This document shows positions 1-6,819 of a stretch of 32,823 nucleotides of DNA, one piece after another (the stretch's first letter is position 1; each line of letters begins with the position of its first letter). This DNA comes from Chloroflexota bacterium (GTDB lineage: Bacteria > Chloroflexota > JAHJIN01): contig JAHJIN010000064.1 of the NCBI GenBank assembly GCA_018823415.1, positions 1 through 32,823 on the forward strand. The letters run 5' to 3'. The position numbers were made by a program, and so were the translations under genes. The notes beneath the pieces are model-generated. The model was not told the origin of the DNA. It did no database searches and saw only the letters and a list, made by a program, of their open reading frames with translations.

Positions 1-41
1 GCGTCAGTTGCATCGGGCTGGGGCTGGCGGCGTCCTAACAT
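1..41 (-). CDS. 5' end of an unidentified gene running off the left edge
   Basis: On the minus strand an AGGAG motif lies nine bases before an ATG at 41, giving a reading frame that begins MLGRRQPQPDATD and leaves the window. A second in-frame ATG at 50 abuts the AGGAG directly and is less likely. An extended -10 promoter lies about 40 bases upstream. Thirteen codons are too few to identify a family. The start is inferred only from the ribosome binding site and promoter. Confidence 0.42.
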   Translation of the reverse strand, partial: MLGRRQPQPDATD

Positions 42-78
42 GGCACTCATCTCCTGAACTATTTTGCGGTCCAGGTCT

Positions 79-87
79 ATTATACCA
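79..87 (-). promoter_or_regulatory. Extended -10 promoter for the left-edge gene
   Basis: The minus strand reads TGGTATAAT, a perfect TATAAT with the TGn extension. No good -35 hexamer stands 16-18 bases upstream, as is usual for extended -10 promoters. It lies between the end of the small lipoprotein gene and the left-edge start codon. Confidence 0.5.
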
Positions 88-124
88 TCAGTGGTCCACA
101 GAACGAAAGTCCCGGGACACTTTT

Positions 125-433
125 TCAGCACTCTCCTAGATTATCATATCGATAAGGTTCGCCCATCACAAAGAACAATGTGCCAAATGGCAAAGGTGAG
201 AACGACAGGGGAGCCGGAGGCGTCATAACGACCGTTGTGGTGTATATGAGGTACACGATTGGCACACTCGTCGCGGTCGGTATGGGCGTGGCGCTGGACA
301 GCGGGCCGGGCGTGGTCGTTGGGGGGCGCGTGGCGGTCGGCGCCGGCGTGGGCATCCCACCCGCGCACGCGGCCAACATCAACCCCAGCCCCACCAGGCA
401 AGCACCGATTGCTACGGCTCGTATCATCTGCAT
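125..433 (-). CDS. Small Thr/Pro-rich lipoprotein
   Basis: A 102-residue protein with a basic N-terminus, a hydrophobic stretch and the lipobox LAAC (Cys at about 23), so it should be processed by signal peptidase II and anchored to the membrane. The next 35 residues are Pro/Thr/Ala-rich linker, followed by a short hydrophobic or beta-prone segment and a C-terminus ending in Cys. GGAGGG four bases before the ATG supports the start, and a TATAAT promoter sits just upstream. I recognise no domain after the linker. The body is so short that it may be a linker-only surface lipoprotein or the shortened relic of a larger one. Codon use resembles the neighbours. Confidence 0.62.
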   Translation of the reverse strand: MQMIRAVAIGACLVGLGLMLAACAGGMPTPAPTATRPPTTTPGPLSSATPIPTATSVPIVYLIYTTTVVMTPPAPLSFSPLPFGTLFFVMGEPYRYDNLGEC

Positions 434-453
434 TGCACCCTCCGCTGGCGGGG

Positions 454-482
454 ATTATACCCCATGGCGGCCCGGGCTGCAA
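454..482 (-). promoter_or_regulatory. Promoter of the small lipoprotein
   Basis: The minus strand has a perfect TATAAT (plus 454-459) and a weak -35, TTGCAG (477-482), separated by 17 bases. The -10 is embedded in GGGGTATAATCCCC, an inverted repeat that could be an operator. The predicted leader is only about 15-20 bases. Confidence 0.5.
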
Positions 483-546
483 ACGGCACGAGCACCCACC
501 AGTATAACAGGCGGCGCGCCGAGGCGTTTCATTGTGCGTGCCGGTG

Positions 547-555
547 TGGTATAAT
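547..555 (+). promoter_or_regulatory. Extended -10 promoter of the DinB-like gene
   Basis: TGGTATAAT on the plus strand, about 50 bases before the ATG at 606. No convincing -35. The preceding bases give GTGTGGTATAAT, the same 12-mer seen on the minus strand upstream of the lipoprotein cluster near 19.95 kb. Confidence 0.5.
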
Positions 556-605
556 GCCGGCGTGAGGATGTCGATCCTGGCTGAAACTGTCAACTGGAGG
601 GGCAC

Positions 606-1082
606 ATGGACGAAAAGGCACGTCTCATCGAGGAACTGGATCGGTCGCGCGCGGAATTGTGGGCGGCCCTGGCCGGCCTGGACCAGCAATACGAGATTTA
701 TCCCAACTGGACCATCAAACACCTGCTGGCGCACCTTGCCGGCTGGGATGATGCGACCATCGCGACGCTGCGTGCCCACGCCGTTGGCGAAGAACCGGCC
801 ACGCCGGCGGTATACGGCATCGACGTGTACAATGCCCAGTCGGTCGAAGAGCGCGTAGCGCTCAGCTACGAGCAGGTGGTGCAGGAATGCAACCTGACCC
901 GCGAACAGGTCAAGGCTGCCATCCGCGACCTGCCGCCGGCCAAGATGGATGAACGGCTGGTGACCGCCTGGGGACCCAAAACGACGGTGGACCGGCTGGT
1001 CCGGACTTTTGTCGAGCACGAAAAGGAACACGCCCACGAGATCCGAGAGTTGACGGGTCAGCAAGGCCCGGCTGACGGCTAG
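606..1082 (+). CDS. DinB/DfsB-like four-helix-bundle protein
   Basis: A 158-residue, mostly helical protein of the DinB/ClbS-DfsB superfamily. The hallmark early segment WTIKHLLAHLAGWDD (residues 35-49) and the late HEKEHAHEI helix (138-146) supply the clustered His (H43, H138, H142) that bind a divalent metal in this superfamily. Members include thiol-dependent transferases and the colibactin self-resistance protein ClbS; the substrate here cannot be told. GGAGG lies eight bases before the ATG. The gene stands alone behind its own extended -10 promoter, and its stop codon overlaps the stop of the convergent acetyltransferase gene. Length is normal for the family. The family call is firm; the function is not. 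Confidence 0.85.
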   Translation: MDEKARLIEELDRSRAELWAALAGLDQQYEIYPNWTIKHLLAHLAGWDDATIATLRAHAVGEEPATPAVYGIDVYNAQSVEERVALSYEQVVQECNLTREQVKAAIRDLPPAKMDERLVTAWGPKTTVDRLVRTFVEHEKEHAHEIRELTGQQGPADG

Positions 1083-2008
1083 AACGTCTTGGTCCAGGGA
1101 TGGCTGGCATGGCGCCGGCGAAATCCGATGGACAGGTAGAACGGCTGGCCTGAGCCCACCTCGACGGCCTCGGCGCCCCGGGCCGCCGCGCGCCGGACGC
1201 CTTCCAGCACCACCTCGCGGCCAAAGCCCTCGCGCCGATAGTCGGGATGGGTGCAGACCGGCTCTAGTGTGCCGCGCCGGTTGGCCTCGTCGTACCAGAC
1301 CACGCAGCACGAAACGTACTCGCCGTCTGGCCCGACCACGTACAGGTCCAGGTCGGCGCGATAATCCGGCGCCCGCTGCATTTCCTCATAGGTGCTGACG
1401 GTGGCCCATTCGGCCGGGTCCGGGTGATTGAACCCCAGCCCCAGGACCTTGCACCGCCGCTCGATGTTGTTGCCCTGGGCCATAGAGCCGATGGCATAGC
1501 CGGGCGGAAGCCGGGGAGCCGGCGCGTCGGCAACGGCAAACTCGGAATCGTACCCCGGGTGCTCGAGGTCCGGGATATAGCCCCGTTCCTGGAGCACGGC
1601 CCGGAGCGCCGCGTCGATCTCGTAGACGTGAATCTGGAGCGTCTTTTGCTCCCGGTCCACCAGCGCCGCCTCGGCATAGTCGAGCATCTCGGCCAGCAGA
1701 GCCGGCCCGGCGTCTGGATGGCGCTGCAAGAACGCCTCTCCATAGCGGGGATTCTCCACGTGCGCCACGCCCACGATGGTCCCCTCGTCATTTTCCCACA
1801 CACCGACGGTGCTTTCCCAGAATCGAATGCCTTCGGCCTCGCTCTGATACCACCACGTGCCCAGCAGCGGCGCGACAAAGTAGCGGGCATAGTTCCAGCG
1901 GCACAGGTCCCAGTTAAAGGTGCTCTCGAACGCCAGGCGCGTGTTCACCAGCAGGCTGCGAATGCGCGCGAAATCCGGGTCCGGTTGATAGGCGCGAAAT
2001 GTTGGCAT
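1079..2008 (-). CDS. GNAT-family N-acetyltransferase, probably two GNAT lobes
   Basis: 309 residues. The C-terminal half is a clear GNAT domain: a beta strand leading to VCTHPDYRREGFG (251-263), whose R-x-x-G-x-G/A pattern is the acetyl-CoA pyrophosphate-binding loop, then an amphipathic helix and a FYLSIGF terminus. The N-terminal half (residues 1-160) has the size and strand pattern of a second, degenerate GNAT lobe lacking the CoA loop. Such double-GNAT proteins transfer acetyl groups to small molecules or peptides; the acceptor is unknown. AGGAG lies about seven bases before the ATG. Its 3' end overlaps the DinB-like gene by four bases tail to tail. No promoter is obvious upstream, where a palindromic element begins. 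Confidence 0.82.
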   Translation of the reverse strand: MPTFRAYQPDPDFARIRSLLVNTRLAFESTFNWDLCRWNYARYFVAPLLGTWWYQSEAEGIRFWESTVGVWENDEGTIVGVAHVENPRYGEAFLQRHPDAGPALLAEMLDYAEAALVDREQKTLQIHVYEIDAALRAVLQERGYIPDLEHPGYDSEFAVADAPAPRLPPGYAIGSMAQGNNIERRCKVLGLGFNHPDPAEWATVSTYEEMQRAPDYRADLDLYVVGPDGEYVSCCVVWYDEANRRGTLEPVCTHPDYRREGFGREVVLEGVRRAAARGAEAVEVGSGQPFYLSIGFRRRHASHPWTKTF

Positions 2009-2033
2009 GATTACTCCTGGATGACCGCTGTTC

Positions 2034-2124
2034 GCGATGGACTAGTGTGCAGCCTCCCGACGCAGGAGGGACAGTCCATCGCTTGGGCGCGGACTGCCCG
2101 CAGGGGGCTGTGCCTAGTCCGCGC
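2034..2124. repeat. Double-hairpin palindromic element, copy 1
   Basis: Two perfect inverted repeats stand side by side: GCGATGGACT (2034-2043) with AGTCCATCGC (2073-2082), and GCGCGGACT (2087-2095) with AGTCCGCGC (2116-2124). Inside the first loop CCTCC pairs with GGAGG. The stretch GGACTAGTGTGCAGCCTCC recurs, with changes, in the element at 3462-3549 beyond the next gene, so this looks like a REP- or MITE-like family. Confidence 0.6.
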
Positions 2125-2174
2125 TGAACTAGATTTTCATGCTTGGCGGGGACCGGCCGGGCCGGTCGTCCGGT

Positions 2175-3446
2175 CTATTCCCAACTGAACCGGCGCGTGA
2201 ACGGCGGGATGACGCGCACCGCCTCAATGGTGAGCGTGCGGTCGCCGGCAAAGCTGTCGTACCAGGCATTGTCGTCCAGCTTGTCCGAGATGAGCCAGGG
2301 ACAAAAGGCCAGCAGGTAATCGGGCAGCGGGTCGCCATTGCTCAGCGTGCCGGTGCGGAACCAGTTGAACAACTCGACATAGTAATCGCGGTGCAACTGG
2401 TCATCGACCTGGGGATAGCGGCCATCGGCGTCCGAGTGGTACTTCCAGCCGCCTTCGCCGGCGATCATGGGCGGCACAAAGCCGATTTCCTCCTGGAAGA
2501 TGCGGGCATAGGGCAGAAATCCCAGCACGCCGTTCACGTCCTGCGCATAGTCGGGCGGGTGATTCAGGGCGTAGGGGTGGGGGATGAAAAACATGCGATG
2601 AAAGATGGGCTCACCCCCCCGCTGCTTGAGATAGCGCAGCGTCTCGACCAGGAGCTTTTCGTTGACCAGTTGCAGGCCCACGTATCCGCCGGCGTTGTAC
2701 ACGTCGCGCGCGGCCAGGGCGAAATTCTCCAGGTAAACGGGTATGTCTACCTTGTCTTTTTCCCACTCGGCCCCCAGGGTTGGCTCGTTATAGATCTGCA
2801 TGTACGGCGGCATGCCCAGGCTTTGCAAATAGTGGATGTCTTCTTTCAGGCCATAGATGCGCTCGTAGGGGCGTTTGCTCTTGCGCCACACCACATAGAT
2901 GCCGGCGTCGCGAAAGCGCGTGGCGGCTTTTTCCAACTGGTTCTCGTCGGCATAAAGGACCAGACACCACTTGACGTTCATGTACTTTAAGCGGGCGATC
3001 TGCCGGTCCAGCTCGGCCTCTTCATAGTAGGGATGGATGGTAAAGTGCATGCCGCGGCCGTTGTCGCCGGAGGGCCGGGGCCAATCGCCGATGGTCATGG
3101 GCGGCTGGTCGGCCAGGTTGAGGGGCTTGGGCGTGGGCGACGGAGTCGACGACGGGGTGGGCGATGGCGGGACGGTTGGCGAGGGGCTGGCGACCGGATA
3201 GGGATAGGCGCGCGTCGTGAGAGACGGGATCGGCGGCGATGGCGTGGCGCTGACAGCCGGCGCGGTGGGCGCCGGCGACGCACCCACCACGGCAGTGCCG
3301 GGCGCGGTGCCGGGGGTCGTGGCGCGCGTTGTGGCCGTGGGGGTTGATGGGGCGGTGGGCGTTGGGGATCCCCCGTCGCAGCCGGCGACAGCCAGCAACG
3401 CCAGCGTCGTGATGCCCAGCGCGCCGAAAAGCGCGAGTTTGCGCAT
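2175..3446 (-). CDS. Lipoprotein with clan GH-A glycosidase-like catalytic domain
   Basis: 423 residues: signal peptide with lipobox AVAGC (Cys23), an 85-residue Thr/Pro/Ser linker, then a globular domain from about residue 115. That domain shows the alternating pattern of a TIM barrel and the two acidic motifs of clan GH-A glycosidases: IYNEP (Glu221, candidate acid/base after strand 4) and MIAGEGGW (Glu331, candidate nucleophile after strand 7). From family knowledge this would hydrolyse glycosidic bonds outside the membrane; the substrate and GH family are not identifiable. AAGGAG lies seven bases before the ATG. It follows the GT-C-like membrane protein gene on the same strand after a 137-base gap filled by a palindromic element, and a related element lies downstream. 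The linker marks it as a surface-displayed enzyme. Confidence 0.72.
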   Translation of the reverse strand: MRKLALFGALGITTLALLAVAGCDGGSPTPTAPSTPTATTRATTPGTAPGTAVVGASPAPTAPAVSATPSPPIPSLTTRAYPYPVASPSPTVPPSPTPSSTPSPTPKPLNLADQPPMTIGDWPRPSGDNGRGMHFTIHPYYEEAELDRQIARLKYMNVKWCLVLYADENQLEKAATRFRDAGIYVVWRKSKRPYERIYGLKEDIHYLQSLGMPPYMQIYNEPTLGAEWEKDKVDIPVYLENFALAARDVYNAGGYVGLQLVNEKLLVETLRYLKQRGGEPIFHRMFFIPHPYALNHPPDYAQDVNGVLGFLPYARIFQEEIGFVPPMIAGEGGWKYHSDADGRYPQVDDQLHRDYYVELFNWFRTGTLSNGDPLPDYLLAFCPWLISDKLDDNAWYDSFAGDRTLTIEAVRVIPPFTRRFSWE

Positions 3447-3461
3447 GATGAATCTCCTTGT

Positions 3462-3549
3462 ATGGCATGTTCACAGGGGACCAGTGCGCAGCCTCCTGTG
3501 GACAGTCCCCGTGCCTGCGGCGGACTGTGGTCCGCCGCGAACATGCCAT
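3462..3549. repeat. Palindromic element, copy 2, with 11-bp terminal inverted repeats
   Basis: The outer arms ATGGCATGTTC (3462-3472) and GAACATGCCAT (3539-3549) are perfect complements. Inside are GGGGAC/GTCCCC (3476-3481/3505-3510) and a perfect 9-bp hairpin GCGGCGGAC-TGTG-GTCCGCCGC (3517-3538). The core GGACCAGTGCGCAGCCTCC matches copy 1 at 2034-2124 with few changes. It fills most of the gap between two minus-strand genes. Confidence 0.62.
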
Positions 3550-3583
3550 GACGAGTCTCCTTTTAGCCCGATGGGCGCGCCGG

Positions 3584-5194
3584 TCATGGCCGGGTCAGTT
3601 CCCACACCGTTTCGTCCTGGCATTGAAAGGCCGGCTGGCGCGCCCACCTGGCCAGGTCATCCGGCGACAGGCCGGCCGTATCGCGCAGCCAGGCGGTGTC
3701 GGTCTCGCCCAGATCGAACAGGCGCACCACATAGACCCGGCCGCCATAGGCCATGTTCTCCTGGATGGCGTCATAGATCAGGTCGTGTGCTGCCAGCGGG
3801 TCGCCCCCGGCGGCAATGAGGGTCGTGTCCACCAGCGAGAGCACGCGCCGCTGGGCAAAATAGGGGATGTAGGAACTGGCCCAGTCCCATCCCGGCGTGA
3901 CGATGAGGTCGGTCGGCGCGGTGTGCTCCCCCACGCAGCGGGCCGCCTGCAGGCCGGGGTTGTTGGCCTGGTCCCGGCGCGGCCAAAAGGCGGTGCCCAG
4001 GTTGACGATGAACAGTGCCGCCAGGAGCACCAGCACCGCGTATTGCGTATGGCGTATGGCGCGTCGTGACCGCTGGCTTGTCGCCACCAGCAAAGCCACC
4101 AACCCCCACAGGGGCAAAAGCACCACGGTCCAGAATTGCACGTCTTCCGGCGCCCAGTAGACGTTGAACAGGAAATAGACGCTGGCCCAGGCGGCCAGCT
4201 TGGCAGCAGTCCGACGCTCACCGGCGGCACGCGGCCGGAGCAAGGTCAGCAGCGCAGTGCCGGCCAGGATCAGCAGCAGCGCCCCGATCACGTTAAACCC
4301 GGTCACTGCCAGTAGGTTCGCCGGGTTCAACTGGCCGTGCAGCAGGTCGCCAAAGCGCGCGCCGCCCTGCTGGTAGACGAACGCCTCCACCAGCGCGCGG
4401 ATCGCGGCCCAGACGTTGCCCAGCCCGAACCGGCCCCACACGCCGTGGCCCGGCGCGCTGAGGAACCAGCCCACGTAATCGCCGGGCCAGACATAGCCAA
4501 AGCGGAACACGCCCACCAGCAGGTACGGGATGCCCGTGGCCGCTGCCAGGGCCAGCAGATAGGCCGCCCCGTTGCGCCAGCGCCGCGCCCAGAGCAGCGC
4601 CAGCAGGGCCGGGACGGTCCACAGCGCCGCCGTCAGGTGGATGAGCACGGCCCCGGCCTGTGCCACACCCACGCCGGCGACCAAGAGCCAGTGTCGTGTG
4701 CCGGTGTCGCTGCGCCGCAGCCACTCGGCCAGCAGCCAGAATGCCAGGGCCAGCAGCATGTTGGATAGTATCTGGTCTTCCACGTCGGTGGCGTGGAGCC
4801 AGTGCCCATAGCTTACGGCCAGCCCCAGCGCGCCCAGCGCCGCCGCGCGGCGGTGTTGGGGCAGCCCTTCGGCATGGCTTCGCACATCAGGACGAAGCAG
4901 TGCCGCCAGGGCCAGGAAGGCCAAGGCCACCGTCGCGGCCCCGGCCAGGGCGTTGAGCACCTGGAGCGAGACGTGCGGCCGCACGCCCAGCAGCCCCCAG
5001 ACCCCGGCCCACGCGGCCCCGGTTGTGGGATACAACAGGTGCTCGGCCTGGAACCACAAGGGGTTGCCGGCGTCGCCGGCGTCGATGAGCATGGTGAATG
5101 ACATGCCATCCGGCGAATAGAACGCCGTCAGCGTGGCGAGATAGAGGAGCGCGGCGGCCAGGAACAGGGCTGTGGCGATGCGGGCAGTGGACAT
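3584..5194 (-). CDS. Polytopic membrane protein, GT-C glycosyltransferase-like (DUF2723/PMT-like)
   Basis: 536 residues with roughly ten hydrophobic helices. The first helix is followed by an external loop with DAGDAGNPLWF and HLLYP (about residues 36-56). This resembles the acidic first loop of GT-C glycosyltransferases of the DUF2723 and protein-mannosyltransferase type, which use polyprenyl-phosphate sugars at the outer membrane face. The C-terminal 110 residues form a soluble extracytoplasmic domain. A GAGAGG motif lies eight bases before the ATG, 20 bases after the stop of the MoSto-like gene, so it is probably the last gene of the operon starting at 8129. A role in glycosylating surface proteins or lipids is inferred; a transporter or polymerase cannot be excluded. 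Confidence 0.6.
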   Translation of the reverse strand: MSTARIATALFLAAALLYLATLTAFYSPDGMSFTMLIDAGDAGNPLWFQAEHLLYPTTGAAWAGVWGLLGVRPHVSLQVLNALAGAATVALAFLALAALLRPDVRSHAEGLPQHRRAAALGALGLAVSYGHWLHATDVEDQILSNMLLALAFWLLAEWLRRSDTGTRHWLLVAGVGVAQAGAVLIHLTAALWTVPALLALLWARRWRNGAAYLLALAAATGIPYLLVGVFRFGYVWPGDYVGWFLSAPGHGVWGRFGLGNVWAAIRALVEAFVYQQGGARFGDLLHGQLNPANLLAVTGFNVIGALLLILAGTALLTLLRPRAAGERRTAAKLAAWASVYFLFNVYWAPEDVQFWTVVLLPLWGLVALLVATSQRSRRAIRHTQYAVLVLLAALFIVNLGTAFWPRRDQANNPGLQAARCVGEHTAPTDLIVTPGWDWASSYIPYFAQRRVLSLVDTTLIAAGGDPLAAHDLIYDAIQENMAYGGRVYVVRLFDLGETDTAWLRDTAGLSPDDLARWARQPAFQCQDETVWELTRP

Positions 5195-5214
5195 ATTGAC
5201 AAACCTCTCGTGTC

Positions 5215-6048
5215 CTACTGGCGATAGATGCGCGTGCCGACCGACTGGTCGCCAGCCAGTGCCCGGGTCAGCGTGCCCGACTCGCGCCCGTTGACGATAA
5301 GCACCTCGCGCACGCTGCGCGCCCGGGCCAGGGCTTGCAACAGCGCCCGTTCCACCACCAGATCCGACAAGTCTAACGCCATCAAATCATCCACCTCGAT
5401 GTCCGGGATGAACCGGGCGTCGGGGTCTTTTTTAGGGTCGGCGGTAAACAGGCCCCGCTCGTGGTTGACCAGGACGCAGCGCTTGGCACCCATCACTTCG
5501 GCCGTGAGGAACGCCCCCACGTCGGTGCGGTGCGGCGGGATGCGACCGCGCGCGGCCGGCTCTTCCCACAGGCCGTATGGCGGCATGGCGTGCATTACCG
5601 GGATGGTCCCCAGGGCCAGGTACGCCGGCAATTTCACCAGGTCGTCGTGGCCGATCTTGACACCGCCGTGGGGGGCCAGCAGGAGTGAGACCATGAGGGC
5701 GTTTTGCTCGCTGATGCTGGCGCCCAGCTTGGCGAGGACGCCGGTGGGCATGCCCAGGTCCAGGGCGATGGTGTAGGCGTGACGGCTGCGCGTGCCGCCG
5801 CCGGTCGTGACCAGGAGTTGGTGCCCGGCGTCCCGGGCTGCCACTACCTCGTCCAGCAAGGGCAGCAACACCGCTCGGCCTCGGTCGATGATGCTCTGGC
5901 CGCCCAGCTTGACCACGTTCAGGTCGGGCAGCGGGCGAAAGACCGCGTCGGTTTCGGTGCTGTCCAGCAGGACCTTGTCCACGAGAGACTCGGCCATGAG
6001 GGGGGTGTCGATGTGCAGGCGACCGCTCGCGTCGCGCAACAGGCTCAT
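5215..6048 (-). CDS. Molybdenum-storage-protein-like (MosA/MosB) amino-acid-kinase-fold protein
   Basis: 277 residues with the amino-acid-kinase/UMP-kinase fold: VVKLGGQ (45-51), the TTGGG loop (81-85), IPPHRTDVGAF (170-180) and ERGLFTADP (197-205). The phrases LGGQSIIDRGRA, MPPYGLW and RIPPHRTD match what I recall of the Azotobacter molybdenum storage protein subunits, MosB in particular, more closely than UMP kinase or glutamate kinase. The characterised protein is an ATP-dependent heterohexameric cage that stores polyoxomolybdate or tungstate. Only one subunit gene is here, so a homohexamer would be needed. AAGGAG lies six bases before the ATG; the upstream nuclease-like gene ends 12 bases away, so they are co-transcribed. 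An alternative is an uncharacterised kinase using the same fold. mobA and mobB in this window show the cell makes molybdopterin-guanine cofactor. Confidence 0.75.
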   Translation of the reverse strand: MSLLRDASGRLHIDTPLMAESLVDKVLLDSTETDAVFRPLPDLNVVKLGGQSIIDRGRAVLLPLLDEVVAARDAGHQLLVTTGGGTRSRHAYTIALDLGMPTGVLAKLGASISEQNALMVSLLLAPHGGVKIGHDDLVKLPAYLALGTIPVMHAMPPYGLWEEPAARGRIPPHRTDVGAFLTAEVMGAKRCVLVNHERGLFTADPKKDPDARFIPDIEVDDLMALDLSDLVVERALLQALARARSVREVLIVNGRESGTLTRALAGDQSVGTRIYRQ

Positions 6049-6060
6049 GGGGCACTCCTT

Positions 6061-6819
6061 TCAGTCGGCGGGACCGCCCAGTTCGCCGGCGAGGGCGCGC
6101 GCGGCAGCCACGCACCGGCCGGGCGATTCGCGTATCTCGGCGGCAGTGAACCGCAGCACGGTCCAGCCGGCCGCGGTCAGGTCGTAATCGGCTGCCAGGG
6201 GGCGTTCACGGACGATGTTTACACCGGCCACTGGCTCGGCTCGTTCTGCGACCAACACCGCTAGCCGGCCGCGCCGGCAATAGACGGCGAAATCCACCAG
6301 GTAATCCTCGTCATCCTCGCGCAACGGCGCCCGGCGTTCCACCGGGAGGCCCTGGGCCTGGAACTCGGCCCACAGCCGCTCTTCGGCTTCGGAGCCCAGC
6401 CACAGGTCATTGATCTCGCGAGCGGCCAGCAGGCGCTCCAGGGTGGTGGGGATAAAGGTGATGCGGCGCAGGCGGCGGCTGGGGATGGGCCGGGGCAGGC
6501 GGGCCAGTGGTCCCAGCGCGAATTGATAGTATTCATCGGCGGCGCGGGGATGGTCAGGCTCGTCGGGCAGCAGGTCGCGCCGACGCATGCGGCGCACCCG
6601 GCGCACCGGGGCATAATAGCGCACCTGCCAGCGCTCGTCCTCGCCAAAGGCGCCGGTCTGGTAAAAGGCCAGGTAGTCGGCGCCCAGGCGCTGTGGGGCG
6701 CGGCGGACCGGGATGCGATACCAGTTTGCGGTGCGGACGAGGTCCATGTCGCGCTGGTTGTTCATCACCACCACCAGGACCGGACATGGCGCGCTCGCGT
6801 CGCTCGCTGCGGTCACCAT
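6061..6819 (-). CDS. DUF559/Vsr-like nuclease-fold protein
   Basis: 252 residues. The C-terminal third reads DDEDYLVDFAVYCRRGRLAVLVAER and then a segment ending AAGWTVLRFTAAEI. This is the strand order of DUF559/very-short-patch-repair-type PD-(D/E)xK proteins: acidic strand, K/E-like strand, then 'G-W-x-V-L-R-F'. The usual E-x-K is replaced by AVLVAER, so catalysis is uncertain. The N-terminal half is basic, with an early MNNQRD...NWYRIPV segment. The ATG overlaps the phosphodiesterase stop codon, indicating translational coupling; a later Met at MNNQRD is a possible start. It lies between a phosphodiesterase and the MoSto-like gene in one operon. The role may be DNA repair or RNA/DNA binding; no partner methylase is visible. 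Confidence 0.6.
   Translation of the reverse strand: MVTAASDASAPCPVLVVVMNNQRDMDLVRTANWYRIPVRRAPQRLGADYLAFYQTGAFGEDERWQVRYYAPVRRVRRMRRRDLLPDEPDHPRAADEYYQFALGPLARLPRPIPSRRLRRITFIPTTLERLLAAREINDLWLGSEAEERLWAEFQAQGLPVERRAPLREDDEDYLVDFAVYCRRGRLAVLVAERAEPVAGVNIVRERPLAADYDLTAAGWTVLRFTAAEIRESPGRCVAAARALAGELGGPAD

Noticed and set aside
144..1310. A 388-codon minus-strand open frame spanning the DinB-like gene
   Set aside because: It covers a well-supported plus-strand gene and parts of two others, and its translation is Arg/Gly/Pro-rich and low in complexity.
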